From Actinomycetes bacterium (GTDB lineage Bacteria; Actinomycetota; Actinomycetes; Streptosporangiales; Streptosporangiaceae): a stretch of 33,805 nucleotides of DNA. Shown one piece after another: positions 1 to 6,201 of this stretch. The stretch's first letter is position 1. Each line of letters begins with the position of its first letter. The position numbers and the translations under genes are program-made. The stretch is taken from positions 1-33,805 of the forward strand of contig JAOPYM010000511.1 in assembly GCA_025964615.1 (NCBI GenBank). Direction: 5' to 3'. Under the pieces are notes generated by a model. It searched no databases. It was not told the DNA's origin and saw only the letters and a program-made list of their open reading frames with translations.

Positions 1-59
1 ACTCGTGGCGTTTCCCGCACCTTCTCTTCAAACGGTGCGGGAAACGCCACGACTCAACG
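1..59. repeat. Dispersed 64-bp palindrome, copy 1 (left end cut by window)
   Basis: First of seven copies of one palindromic family. The left arm (1-21, first five bases outside the window) ends in the core GTGGCGTTTCCCGCACC. A 12-nt spacer (22-33, TTCTCTTCAAAC) follows, then the complementary right arm (34-59). One outer arm position is mismatched (C opposite C). The spacer is identical to that of copy 3 and unlike the other five. The copy lies immediately upstream of the nucleotidyltransferase gene; what lies to its left is not visible. Confidence 0.93.
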
Positions 60-68
60 AAGTTGATG

Positions 69-92
69 TTTACTATCAGGGTAAAGTACTTT
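69..92. promoter_or_regulatory. Overlapping small palindromes upstream of the MNT gene
   Basis: TTTAC and GTAAA form an inverted repeat with a 7-nt spacer (69-85), overlapping the perfect 10-bp palindrome AAAGTACTTT (83-92). This AT-rich patch is unusual in such GC-rich DNA and ends seven bases before the ATG at 99. A candidate -10 box, TACTAT (71-76), lies inside it. Because the downstream protein carries a winged helix, self-repression at this site is a reasonable inference, not shown. Confidence 0.45.
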
Positions 93-98
93 TCTCTT

Positions 99-719
99 AT
101 GCGACCTGGTGCTCCATCGCTGCTCCCGCTGCTGAGATCGAGGATGCAGGGTGACCTGCTCGCTCTGCTCTTCCTGCATCCTGAGGATGAGTACAACCTC
201 AGCGAGATCGCCGCCGTGATCGGGACGAGCGTCAAGACCGTTCAGCAGGAGGTCGTCCGGCTTGTGGACGCCGGGATCCTTGCTGAACGACGCAGTGGAA
301 ACCAGCGGATGGTGCGAGCCGCCACTGACACCATCCTGAGCCGTCCCCTCACGGACCTGCTGTCGGTCACCTTCGGGCCCTTGCCTCTTCTCGTCGATCT
401 CTTGGGCCCGATCGCCGACGTGGACGAGGCGTACATCTATGGCTCCTGGGCTGCCCGCTATCAGGGTGGGTCCGGGCCGATTCCTGCTGATGTGGATGTG
501 CTGGTGATAGGTTCGCCGACTTTGGATGACCTTGACGGCGTGGCTGAGGAAGCGCAGCGGCGATTGCGCCGACCGGTGAACATCCGCAGGATCCGGCCGG
601 ACGCCTGGCACGACCCGGATCCCGCCGACCCCTTCCTGGCGTCGGTCCGGTCACGTCCGCTCGTCGTGCTCGAGGTGGGACGCCAGATCGTCAACGACGA
701 CGACAGCACGGAGGACTGA
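99..719 (+). CDS. Winged-helix / MNT nucleotidyltransferase fusion, probable antitoxin of a HEPN-MNT pair
   Basis: Residues about 15-75 look like an ArsR-type winged helix (LSEIAAVIGTSVKTVQQEV is the recognition region). Residues about 95-205 are a minimal nucleotidyltransferase: GSW at 115-117 followed by DVDVLVIG at 131-138, the pol-beta-type GSx...DxD signature. In HEPN-MNT toxin-antitoxin systems the MNT protein neutralises the HEPN RNase, in some cases by AMPylating it. Here the partner gene starts two bases after this stop, so the two are one operon. ATG at 99 is preferred over TTG 63 or ATG 66, because the upstream codons cover a palindromic, promoter-like patch and the sequence from MRPG looks like the natural N-terminus. 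No clear ribosome binding site precedes 99, so the mRNA may be nearly leaderless. The fused winged helix suggests autoregulation. An ordinary ArsR-like regulator with a degenerate NTase domain is the alternative. Confidence 0.8.
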   Translation: MRPGAPSLLPLLRSRMQGDLLALLFLHPEDEYNLSEIAAVIGTSVKTVQQEVVRLVDAGILAERRSGNQRMVRAATDTILSRPLTDLLSVTFGPLPLLVDLLGPIADVDEAYIYGSWAARYQGGSGPIPADVDVLVIGSPTLDDLDGVAEEAQRRLRRPVNIRRIRPDAWHDPDPADPFLASVRSRPLVVLEVGRQIVNDDDSTED

Positions 720-721
720 AC

Positions 722-1186
722 GTGAGATGGGAGCAGGGCCGGGCGACGATCGAGGGGATGATCTCCGCTGGTGAACTTCAGCGTGTTCCGGCGAGCCGGT
801 CGCAGGCCGACCGGCTGCTGGCCCAGGCGCGCGGTCACCTTGCCTCGGCAGCGAAGGTGCTCGACGAGGATCCAGCGGGCGGATATGCGCTCACGTACGA
901 CTGCGCTCGCAAGGCGTTCGTGGCCATCCTGGAGAACCAGGGGCTGCGGCCGACCAGCCGCGGCGGCCACCTGGCGGTGCTGGAAGCTGTTCGCGCCCAA
1001 CTGGATCCGCCGCTGGGCAAGGTGGTCCGTCCGTTCAACCGCATGCGGATCCGGCGGAATGATGCTGAATATCCGCCGTCCAACGCTCCCGAGATCACGC
1101 CGGATGATGTTCGGGAAGATCTGCTGAGCGCCGGCTCGATTCTCGAACTCGCCGAGCGCGTGCTCGATCAGATGTCACCGTTCTGA
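722..1186 (+). CDS. HEPN domain protein, probable toxin partner of the MNT gene
   Basis: 154 residues, mostly helical. The HEPN signatures are the helix at about 55-75 (YDCARKAFVAILENQGL) and, at 110-118, IRRNDAEYP. HEPN RNases use an R-x4-6-H motif; here the arginine (R111/R112) is followed by N113 and the expected histidine position is Tyr117, the variant I associate with SAV_6107-like HEPN proteins. RNase activity is therefore uncertain. GTG 722 is supported by GGAGG at 709-713, seven bases upstream. It is co-transcribed with the winged-helix MNT gene. The pair sits exactly between repeat copies 1 and 2, as if a discrete module. Function as toxin is inferred from family and pairing. Confidence 0.78.
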   Translation: MRWEQGRATIEGMISAGELQRVPASRSQADRLLAQARGHLASAAKVLDEDPAGGYALTYDCARKAFVAILENQGLRPTSRGGHLAVLEAVRAQLDPPLGKVVRPFNRMRIRRNDAEYPPSNAPEITPDDVREDLLSAGSILELAERVLDQMSPF

Positions 1187-1229
1187 CAGGTCGCCCGCAC
1201 CTTGGGCCGTGGAGCACCCGAACCGCCCT

Positions 1230-1288
1230 CGTTGAGCCGTGGCGTGCACCGTTTCGCGCTTCGGTGCGGGAAACGCCACGGGTCAACG
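1230..1288. repeat. Dispersed palindrome, copy 2 (5-nt deletion in left arm)
   Basis: Left arm 1230-1250 has lost five bases (GTGGCGT runs straight into GCACC), so it is 21 nt instead of 26. The spacer is still 12 nt (1251-1262, GTTTCGCGCTTC) and the right arm is intact (1263-1288). The right arm contains the TGA stop codon of helR, which enters from the minus strand. The HEPN gene ends 43 bases to the left, so this copy sits between convergent genes. Confidence 0.92.
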
Positions 1289-3277
1289 GAGGGGGGACGG
1301 GAGGGCGGTGCTGTGCAGGACGGTGAGGGTGGTGACCGCGCGGGTGAGGACGACGTAGAGGCGGGCCAGGCCCCGCGGTTCGGCCGCGACGATGTCGGCG
1401 GGTTCGGCGATCACCACGTGGTCGTACTCCAGGCCCTTGGCGAGCGTCGCCGGGATCACCAGGAGGCGCGCCGAGCCGTCGGATTCGGCGTCGAGCACCT
1501 CGTGCGGGACGCCCGCGGCCTCAAGCGCCAGGCCGTAGGCGGTGACCGCGGCGTCGGCGACGATGAGCCCGATTGATCCCTCCCTGGCGAGCACCTCCGC
1601 GCAGACCTCGGCGGCGGCCTTCTCAGGATCGGGTACGGCTCGTACGGTCAGCGAACCGGCACCCGGCCGCAGGGACTGCGGGGCCGCCAGGTCGGGGGCG
1701 ATCGACGGCAGCAGGCGCGCCGCGTAGTCGAGGACCTCGCGCGGCACCCGGAAGCCGAGGGTCAGCTCGGCGACCTCGCCGTCCTGGCCGAGATGGCGCA
1801 ACACCTCCGTCCAGGAACGGGCCGACCACGGCGTGGTGCCCTGCGCCAGGTCGCCGAGCACGGTCGCCGATCCGGTCGAGCACCGCCGGCCCAGTGCCCG
1901 CAACTGCATGGCCGACAGGTCCTGGGCCTCGTCCACGATGAGATGTCCGAGGGACGGCGTACGCTCCATCAGGTCGGCGAGCTCGTCGAGCAGTGCGGCG
2001 TCCGCCGGCGTCCATTTCGCCGTGCGATGCGACCGGGGAGGCTTGGACCAGGCCAGGAGCGCCTGCTCTTCGTCGGACAGCACACCCTTGGCGGCCGTCG
2101 AGAGGAAGGCCGGGTCGCTCAGAAGCGGGAACAGCACCTGCTGCGGGGTCAGCTTCGGCCAGACCTGGTCGATGAGCTGCTTGACGGGCCTGGAACGGGC
2201 GACCGCGTCCTGTACCCGGTCGTCGGGGGCCTCCCCGCGCTCCTCCATCTGGACGAGGATCCGGTGGGCGAGCCGCTGGGCCAGCGAGTTGCGTCCTGTG
2301 GTGTAGCGCGTGGTGCCCCGCAGTGCGGCGGTCATCTCCCGTACCTCATGCTCGGGAACCCGGTAACGGCCCACCAGGAGGCCTTCGGACGGCTTGCGCA
2401 CGTGCTGCCAGAGGGCCTTGTCCAGGACCGCGGCCATCCGCGCGTCGCCCTTCAGCGCGGCCACCTCGGCGGCCTCCGGGGCGGCGTGGTCACCGAGCAG
2501 ATCCGAGACCGTGGCCTGCGAGACACGTACCTCGCCCAGTGCGGGCAGGACCGCCGAGATGTAGGACAGGAACGCCCGGTTCGGGCCGACGATGAGCACC
2601 CCGGACCGGCTGAGCCGCTCGCGGTGGGTGAACAGCAGGTAGGCCGCGCGGTGCAGGCCGACGGCGGTCTTCCCGGTGCCCGGCGCGCCCTGCACACAGA
2701 CGGTCTGTGCCAGGTCCGCGCGCACCAGTTCGTCCTGCTCGGGCTGGATGGTGGCGACGATGTCGCGCATGGGCCCGGTACGGGGCCGTTCGATCTCGTC
2801 GGTCAGGATCCTGGAGGGCCCGAGCGAGCGGCCGTCGAGGGGCTCGTCCTCGAAGGCTGTCAGCTCACCGCCGTGGTAACCGAACCGGCGGCGGAGCCCG
2901 AAACCCATCGGGTCGGCGGGGCCCGCCTGGTAGAAGGCCCGCGATACCGGGGCCCGCCAGTCGATCACCAGGGCGAGGCCCTCGTCGTCGTGGACGTGCC
3001 GGCGGCCGACGTACAGGGTCTTCGGCAGGTCCACGAGACGGCCGTCATGGTCGAGGCGGCCGAAGAACAGCGGGGTGTGGGTGTGGTCGGCCAGCGCGAC
3101 GACGCGCTGGCCGAGCTGGTGCTCGAGTACCTGCCGGGACACCCGGTCGGCGGCCATGTCGGCCGACAGTGACTGGGCGTGCTCGCGCATCCGGCGCAGT
3201 GCGGCGCGAGCATCGGCGAGGTAGGTGCGTTCGTGAGTGAGGGTCTGGGCAGCGTTCCTGTCGGGTTCGGCGGGCAC
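1283..3277 (-). CDS. helR: HelR/HelD-like RNA polymerase recycling motor ATPase
   Basis: 664 residues of the UvrD-like superfamily 1 HelD/HelR group. These proteins insert into stalled RNA polymerase and release it from nucleic acid; actinobacterial HelR can also give rifamycin tolerance by displacing the drug. Visible features are a coiled N-terminal arm (10-60), Walker A GAPGTGKT (197-204), Walker B LIVDEAQD (446-453), GDLAQGTTPW, and a C-terminal motif with VVLTRA. GTG at 3277 is chosen because GGGAG lies 9-10 bases upstream. The longer open frame upstream would begin inside repeat copy 3 and is not credible. The last codons CTC CGT TGA end inside repeat copy 2, so the repeat provides the stop. 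It lies downstream of the XPB helicase on the same strand, separated by repeat copy 3. I saw no rifamycin-associated element upstream. HelR rather than HelD is assigned by overall resemblance. Confidence 0.85.
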   Translation of the reverse strand: MPAEPDRNAAQTLTHERTYLADARAALRRMREHAQSLSADMAADRVSRQVLEHQLGQRVVALADHTHTPLFFGRLDHDGRLVDLPKTLYVGRRHVHDDEGLALVIDWRAPVSRAFYQAGPADPMGFGLRRRFGYHGGELTAFEDEPLDGRSLGPSRILTDEIERPRTGPMRDIVATIQPEQDELVRADLAQTVCVQGAPGTGKTAVGLHRAAYLLFTHRERLSRSGVLIVGPNRAFLSYISAVLPALGEVRVSQATVSDLLGDHAAPEAAEVAALKGDARMAAVLDKALWQHVRKPSEGLLVGRYRVPEHEVREMTAALRGTTRYTTGRNSLAQRLAHRILVQMEERGEAPDDRVQDAVARSRPVKQLIDQVWPKLTPQQVLFPLLSDPAFLSTAAKGVLSDEEQALLAWSKPPRSHRTAKWTPADAALLDELADLMERTPSLGHLIVDEAQDLSAMQLRALGRRCSTGSATVLGDLAQGTTPWSARSWTEVLRHLGQDGEVAELTLGFRVPREVLDYAARLLPSIAPDLAAPQSLRPGAGSLTVRAVPDPEKAAAEVCAEVLAREGSIGLIVADAAVTAYGLALEAAGVPHEVLDAESDGSARLLVIPATLAKGLEYDHVVIAEPADIVAAEPRGLARLYVVLTRAVTTLTVLHSTALPSPLR

Positions 3278-3330
3278 GCGAAAGCACTCCCGGACTGGAG
3301 GTGGATGAGCCGACGAGCCTACCGCCTGAC

Positions 3331-3394
3331 CGTTGACTCGTGGCGTTTCCCGCACCTTCTCTTCAAACGGTGCGGGAAACGCTACGGGTCAACG
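3331..3394. repeat. Dispersed 64-bp palindrome, copy 3
   Basis: Full-length copy: left arm 3331-3356, spacer 3357-3368 (TTCTCTTCAAAC, identical to copy 1), right arm 3369-3394. The only two arm differences (left T opposite right G; left G opposite right T) both keep G-U pairing in a top-strand RNA, so the stem would be continuous for 26 pairs. It begins 12 bases after the XPB stop on the minus strand and precedes the helR start by 53 bases. Confidence 0.95.
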
Positions 3395-3406
3395 GATGCG
3401 GGTGGG

Positions 3407-5059
3407 TTAGATCTCGTCGCCGGTGAGGATGTCGTCGGCGTCGACGATGCGGTAGGCGTAGCCCTGTTCAGCGAGGAAGCGTTGGCGGTGGGCGGCGTAG
3501 TCCTGGTCGAGGGTGTCGCGGGCGACGACCGCGTAGAAGCGGGCACCGGCTCCGGAGGCCTTGGGGCGGAGCACCCGGCCCAGGCGCTGCGCCTCTTCCT
3601 GCCGCGAGCCGTACGCCCCCGAGACCTGGATCGCGACGGCGGCCTCCGGCAGGTCGATGGAGAAGTTGGCGACCTTCGACACCACGAGGACGGAGATCTC
3701 CCCGGTCCGGAACGCGTCGAACAGCCGCTCCCGTTCCTTGATCCGCGTCTCGCCCTTGATCACTGGAGCGTCGAGCCGGGCGGACAGCTCGTCGAGCTGG
3801 TCGATGTACTGCCCGATCACCAGGGTCTGCTCGCCCTTGTGGTGCTCGACCAGGGCCTCGATCACCCGGGTCTTCGTCTCGGTCGTGGCACAGAACCGGT
3901 AGCGCTCCTCCGGCTCCGCTGTCGCGTAGGCGAGCCGCTCGGAGTCGGTCAGGGTCACCCGCACCTCGACGCAGTCGGCGGGCGCGATCCAACCCTGCTT
4001 CTCCATGTCCTTCCACGGCGCGTCGTAGCGCTTGGGCCCGATCAGCGAGAACACGTCGCCCTCCCGGCCGTCCTCGCGCACCAGGGTGGCGGTGAGGCCG
4101 AGCCGGCGGCGGGTCTGCAGGTCGGCGGTCATCCGGAAGATCGGCGCGGGCAGCAGATGCACCTCGTCGTAGACCACCAGGCCCCAGTCGCGCGCGTCGA
4201 ACAGCTCCAGGTGCGAGTAGACGCCCTTCCGGCGGGTGGTCATGATCTGGTACGTCGCGATGGTGACCGGCCTGATCTCCTTCTTCGTGCCGGAGTACTC
4301 GCCGATCTCGTCCTCGGTCAGCGTGGTCCGCTTCAGCAGTTCCTGCTTCCACTGGTGCGCCGAGACCGTGTTGGTCACCAGGATCAGCGTCGTGGCCTGG
4401 ACCTGCGCCATCGCGGCGGCCCCCACGATGGTCTTGCCCGCGCCGCACGGCAGCACGACCACGCCGGAACCGCCGTGCCAGAAGGCGTCGGAGGCGTCCT
4501 TCTGGTACGACCGCAGCTCCCAGCCGTCCTCTCGCAGGGAGATCGCGTGCGCCTCGCCGTCCACGTACCCGGCGAGGTCCTCGGCCGGCCAGCCCAGCTT
4601 GAGCAGCGCCTGCTTGAGCGTTCCCCGCTCGGACGGATGTACGGCCACGGTGTCGTCGGCGAGCCGTTCCCCGAGCAGCGGGGCGATCTTGCGCGAGCGC
4701 AGGACCTCTTCGAGTACGGCCCGGTCGGTCGAGATCAGGACCAGCCCGTCCACCGGGTCCTTCTCAAGCCGGAGCCGCCCGTACCTGGCCATGGTGTCGG
4801 CCACGTCGACGAGCAGCGCGTGCGGCACCGGGTAGCGGGAGAACTTCAGCAGCGCGTCGACGACCTGTTCGGCGTCGTGCCCGGCGGCCCGTGCGTTCCA
4901 CAGGGCCAGCGGTGTCACCCGGTAGGTGTGGACATGCTCGGGAGCCCGTTCGAGCTCGGCGAACGGCGCGATCTCCCGGCGGCAGTCGTCGGCGAGGTCA
5001 TGATCTACCTCGAGCAGCAGAGTCTTGTCGGACTGGACGATGAGCGGGCCGTCGGTCAC
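3407..5059 (-). CDS. xpb: XPB-type DNA repair helicase
   Basis: 550-residue superfamily 2 helicase of the bacterial XPB family, a 3'-5' DNA unwinding ATPase (M. tuberculosis counterpart Rv0861c). Residues 1-170 form the N-terminal damage-recognition-like domain shared with helicase-associated proteins. Then come RSYQKDA (Q-motif region, 184-190), Walker A PCGAGKT (204-210), DEVH box (298-301), GLTATLVRED with the XPB-specific RED triplet (328-330), and motif VI QRLGRVLRP near 505. GTG 5059 is preferred, with AAAGG about seven bases upstream. The neighbourhood includes the helicase-associated WYL protein further upstream on the same strand, with two DUF4190 genes between. Role in nucleotide excision or transcription-coupled repair is inferred from the family. 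Confidence 0.93.
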   Translation of the reverse strand: MTDGPLIVQSDKTLLLEVDHDLADDCRREIAPFAELERAPEHVHTYRVTPLALWNARAAGHDAEQVVDALLKFSRYPVPHALLVDVADTMARYGRLRLEKDPVDGLVLISTDRAVLEEVLRSRKIAPLLGERLADDTVAVHPSERGTLKQALLKLGWPAEDLAGYVDGEAHAISLREDGWELRSYQKDASDAFWHGGSGVVVLPCGAGKTIVGAAAMAQVQATTLILVTNTVSAHQWKQELLKRTTLTEDEIGEYSGTKKEIRPVTIATYQIMTTRRKGVYSHLELFDARDWGLVVYDEVHLLPAPIFRMTADLQTRRRLGLTATLVREDGREGDVFSLIGPKRYDAPWKDMEKQGWIAPADCVEVRVTLTDSERLAYATAEPEERYRFCATTETKTRVIEALVEHHKGEQTLVIGQYIDQLDELSARLDAPVIKGETRIKERERLFDAFRTGEISVLVVSKVANFSIDLPEAAVAIQVSGAYGSRQEEAQRLGRVLRPKASGAGARFYAVVARDTLDQDYAAHRQRFLAEQGYAYRIVDADDILTGDEI

Positions 5060-5140
5060 GGGCAGCCTTTCGGAGCGGGAACACCCAGTGTCCAACAGCC
5101 GAGGGCCGCCCGGGTGTTCCCACGGCCGAAAAGCCGGAAG

Positions 5141-5602
5141 TCAGGCGGACGGGTAGGTCGTCTGGGGCGAGTGGCCGAGGGCGATCGCGGTCACGATCAG
5201 GCCGACGGTCACCACGATGGTCAGGCCGAAGCAGATCCAGGCCCACATGGTCAGCTTGCGCGCCGACTCCGGGTCGGTCTGGGTACGGCCCATCGCGATG
5301 CCCGCCAGGATGATGCCCGGAATCGACGGCAGCAGCCCGAAGCAGCAGAAGAGACTCAGCACGCAGGCGACGATGTTGCACACCAGGGCGCCGATGGTCG
5401 AGCCGTTACTCCGCGGCGGCCCAGGCATGCCGGGCGGCCCGTAGCCGTACCCGTACCCGCCGTACTGATAGCCGGGCGGAGCGCCGCCGTAGGGGTCCTG
5501 CCAGCCCGGCGGCTGTCCGGGATGGCCCTGCGGCGGAGGCTGCTGCTGGTACGGGTCGTACGGATCCTGCCAGCCGGGGGGTCGCCCGCCGTATCCGCTC
5601 AT
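5141..5602 (-). CDS. DUF4190 membrane protein, copy A
   Basis: 153 residues. Residues 1-68 are a disordered segment rich in Pro, Gly, Tyr and Gln with repeats of PPGWQDPY. The rest is a DUF4190-type membrane domain: a long hydrophobic segment (about 70-103), the conserved loop GIAMGRTQTDPESARKL, and a second hydrophobic helix (about 119-143). ATG 5602 is preceded by GGAGG at a 6-nt spacing. Sixteen bases separate it from the paralogous upstream gene, so the two form one operon. Function is unknown; such proteins are often near cell-envelope genes in actinomycetes. The N-terminal tail is likely cytoplasmic, an inference from its lack of a signal peptide. Confidence 0.85.
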   Translation of the reverse strand: MSGYGGRPPGWQDPYDPYQQQPPPQGHPGQPPGWQDPYGGAPPGYQYGGYGYGYGPPGMPGPPRSNGSTIGALVCNIVACVLSLFCCFGLLPSIPGIILAGIAMGRTQTDPESARKLTMWAWICFGLTIVVTVGLIVTAIALGHSPQTTYPSA

Positions 5603-5618
5603 GCTCAGCCTCCGAAGG

Positions 5619-6011
5619 TCACGGGGTCGATCCGTTCGAAGGGTGGCTGATCGAGTACGCGAAGAAGCTGAAGTAGGCGACCGTGGCGAGCACGACGATC
5701 ACGATGTTGGCGACGAAGATGATCCAGCTCCACCTGGTGAGGTTGCGGTAGGAGTCCGGATCGGTCTGCGCCCGGCCCATCGCGATCGCGGCGGTGATGA
5801 TGCCCGCGACGGCGAGGAACCCGCAGCACGTCATCGTCAGGATGATGTTGCACACCAGGGCGCCGATGGCGGCCCCGTTGCTGGCCGGAGGCTGTGGCGG
5901 ATAGCCCTGCGGGCCGTAGCCATAGGGGTCCTGGTACCCCCCCTGGTATCCCTGGGGCTGCTGGCCGTACGGGTCCTGCCAGCCGGGCGGCTGCCCGCCG
6001 TATCCACTCAC
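5619..6011 (-). CDS. DUF4190 membrane protein, copy B (paralogue of copy A)
   Basis: 130 residues with the same plan as its neighbour: a Pro/Gly/Tyr/Gln-rich tail with SGYGGQPPGWQDPYGQQ, then two hydrophobic helices flanking AIAMGRAQTDPDSYRNL. The near-identical loop GRxQTDP and shared start SGYGG show a tandem duplication. GTG 6011 is chosen because GGAGG lies six bases upstream; the longer frame from 6041 lacks a site. This gene is first in the pair. Its promoter should lie in 6012-6201, where an imperfect 16-bp palindrome is present. No function can be assigned beyond a small membrane protein. Confidence 0.85.
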   Translation of the reverse strand: MSGYGGQPPGWQDPYGQQPQGYQGGYQDPYGYGPQGYPPQPPASNGAAIGALVCNIILTMTCCGFLAVAGIITAAIAMGRAQTDPDSYRNLTRWSWIIFVANIVIVVLATVAYFSFFAYSISHPSNGSTP

Positions 6012-6088
6012 CAGATTCCTCCATGTCCCCGGGCCGCACACGATGTCAAAGGGTTCGACTGCGCAGCATATTGCCTGGTTCCGGCGTT

Positions 6089-6104
6089 CCTATAGCGCTT
6101 TAGG
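6089..6104. promoter_or_regulatory. Imperfect 16-bp palindrome in the 6012-6201 gap
   Basis: CCTATAGCGCTTTAGG is palindromic except for two T-T positions around the central AGCGCT. It lies 78 bases upstream of the DUF4190 operon and 98 bases downstream of the helicase-associated gene. It could be an operator. The rest of this 190-base gap shows no gene and no convincing -35/-10 pair. Confidence 0.25.
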
Positions 6105-6201
6105 CATACCCCGCACGTCGTGGCCTGACCGTCTGTGTACGGCCGAACCCGTCCGGTGCCCCACCGTCAAGACCCGAAGGGGCCGGGCGCGACAACGCAA
6201 C

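Noticed and set aside
3278-3355. Longer N-terminus of HelR starting inside repeat copy 3
   Set aside because: The extra 26 residues are encoded by repeat and spacer DNA, and a ribosome binding site supports GTG 3277.
1-3394. Palindrome copies as ends of an insertion sequence
   Set aside because: No transposase frame lies between any pair of copies and no target-site duplication could be seen.
3179-5650. Very long plus-strand open frame opposite XPB, and similar antisense frames at 6790-8676, 11761-13449, 17754-19181 and 27104-29077
   Set aside because: They lie opposite well-recognised genes and their composition is the reverse-frame shadow expected at this GC content; no protein family is recognisable.
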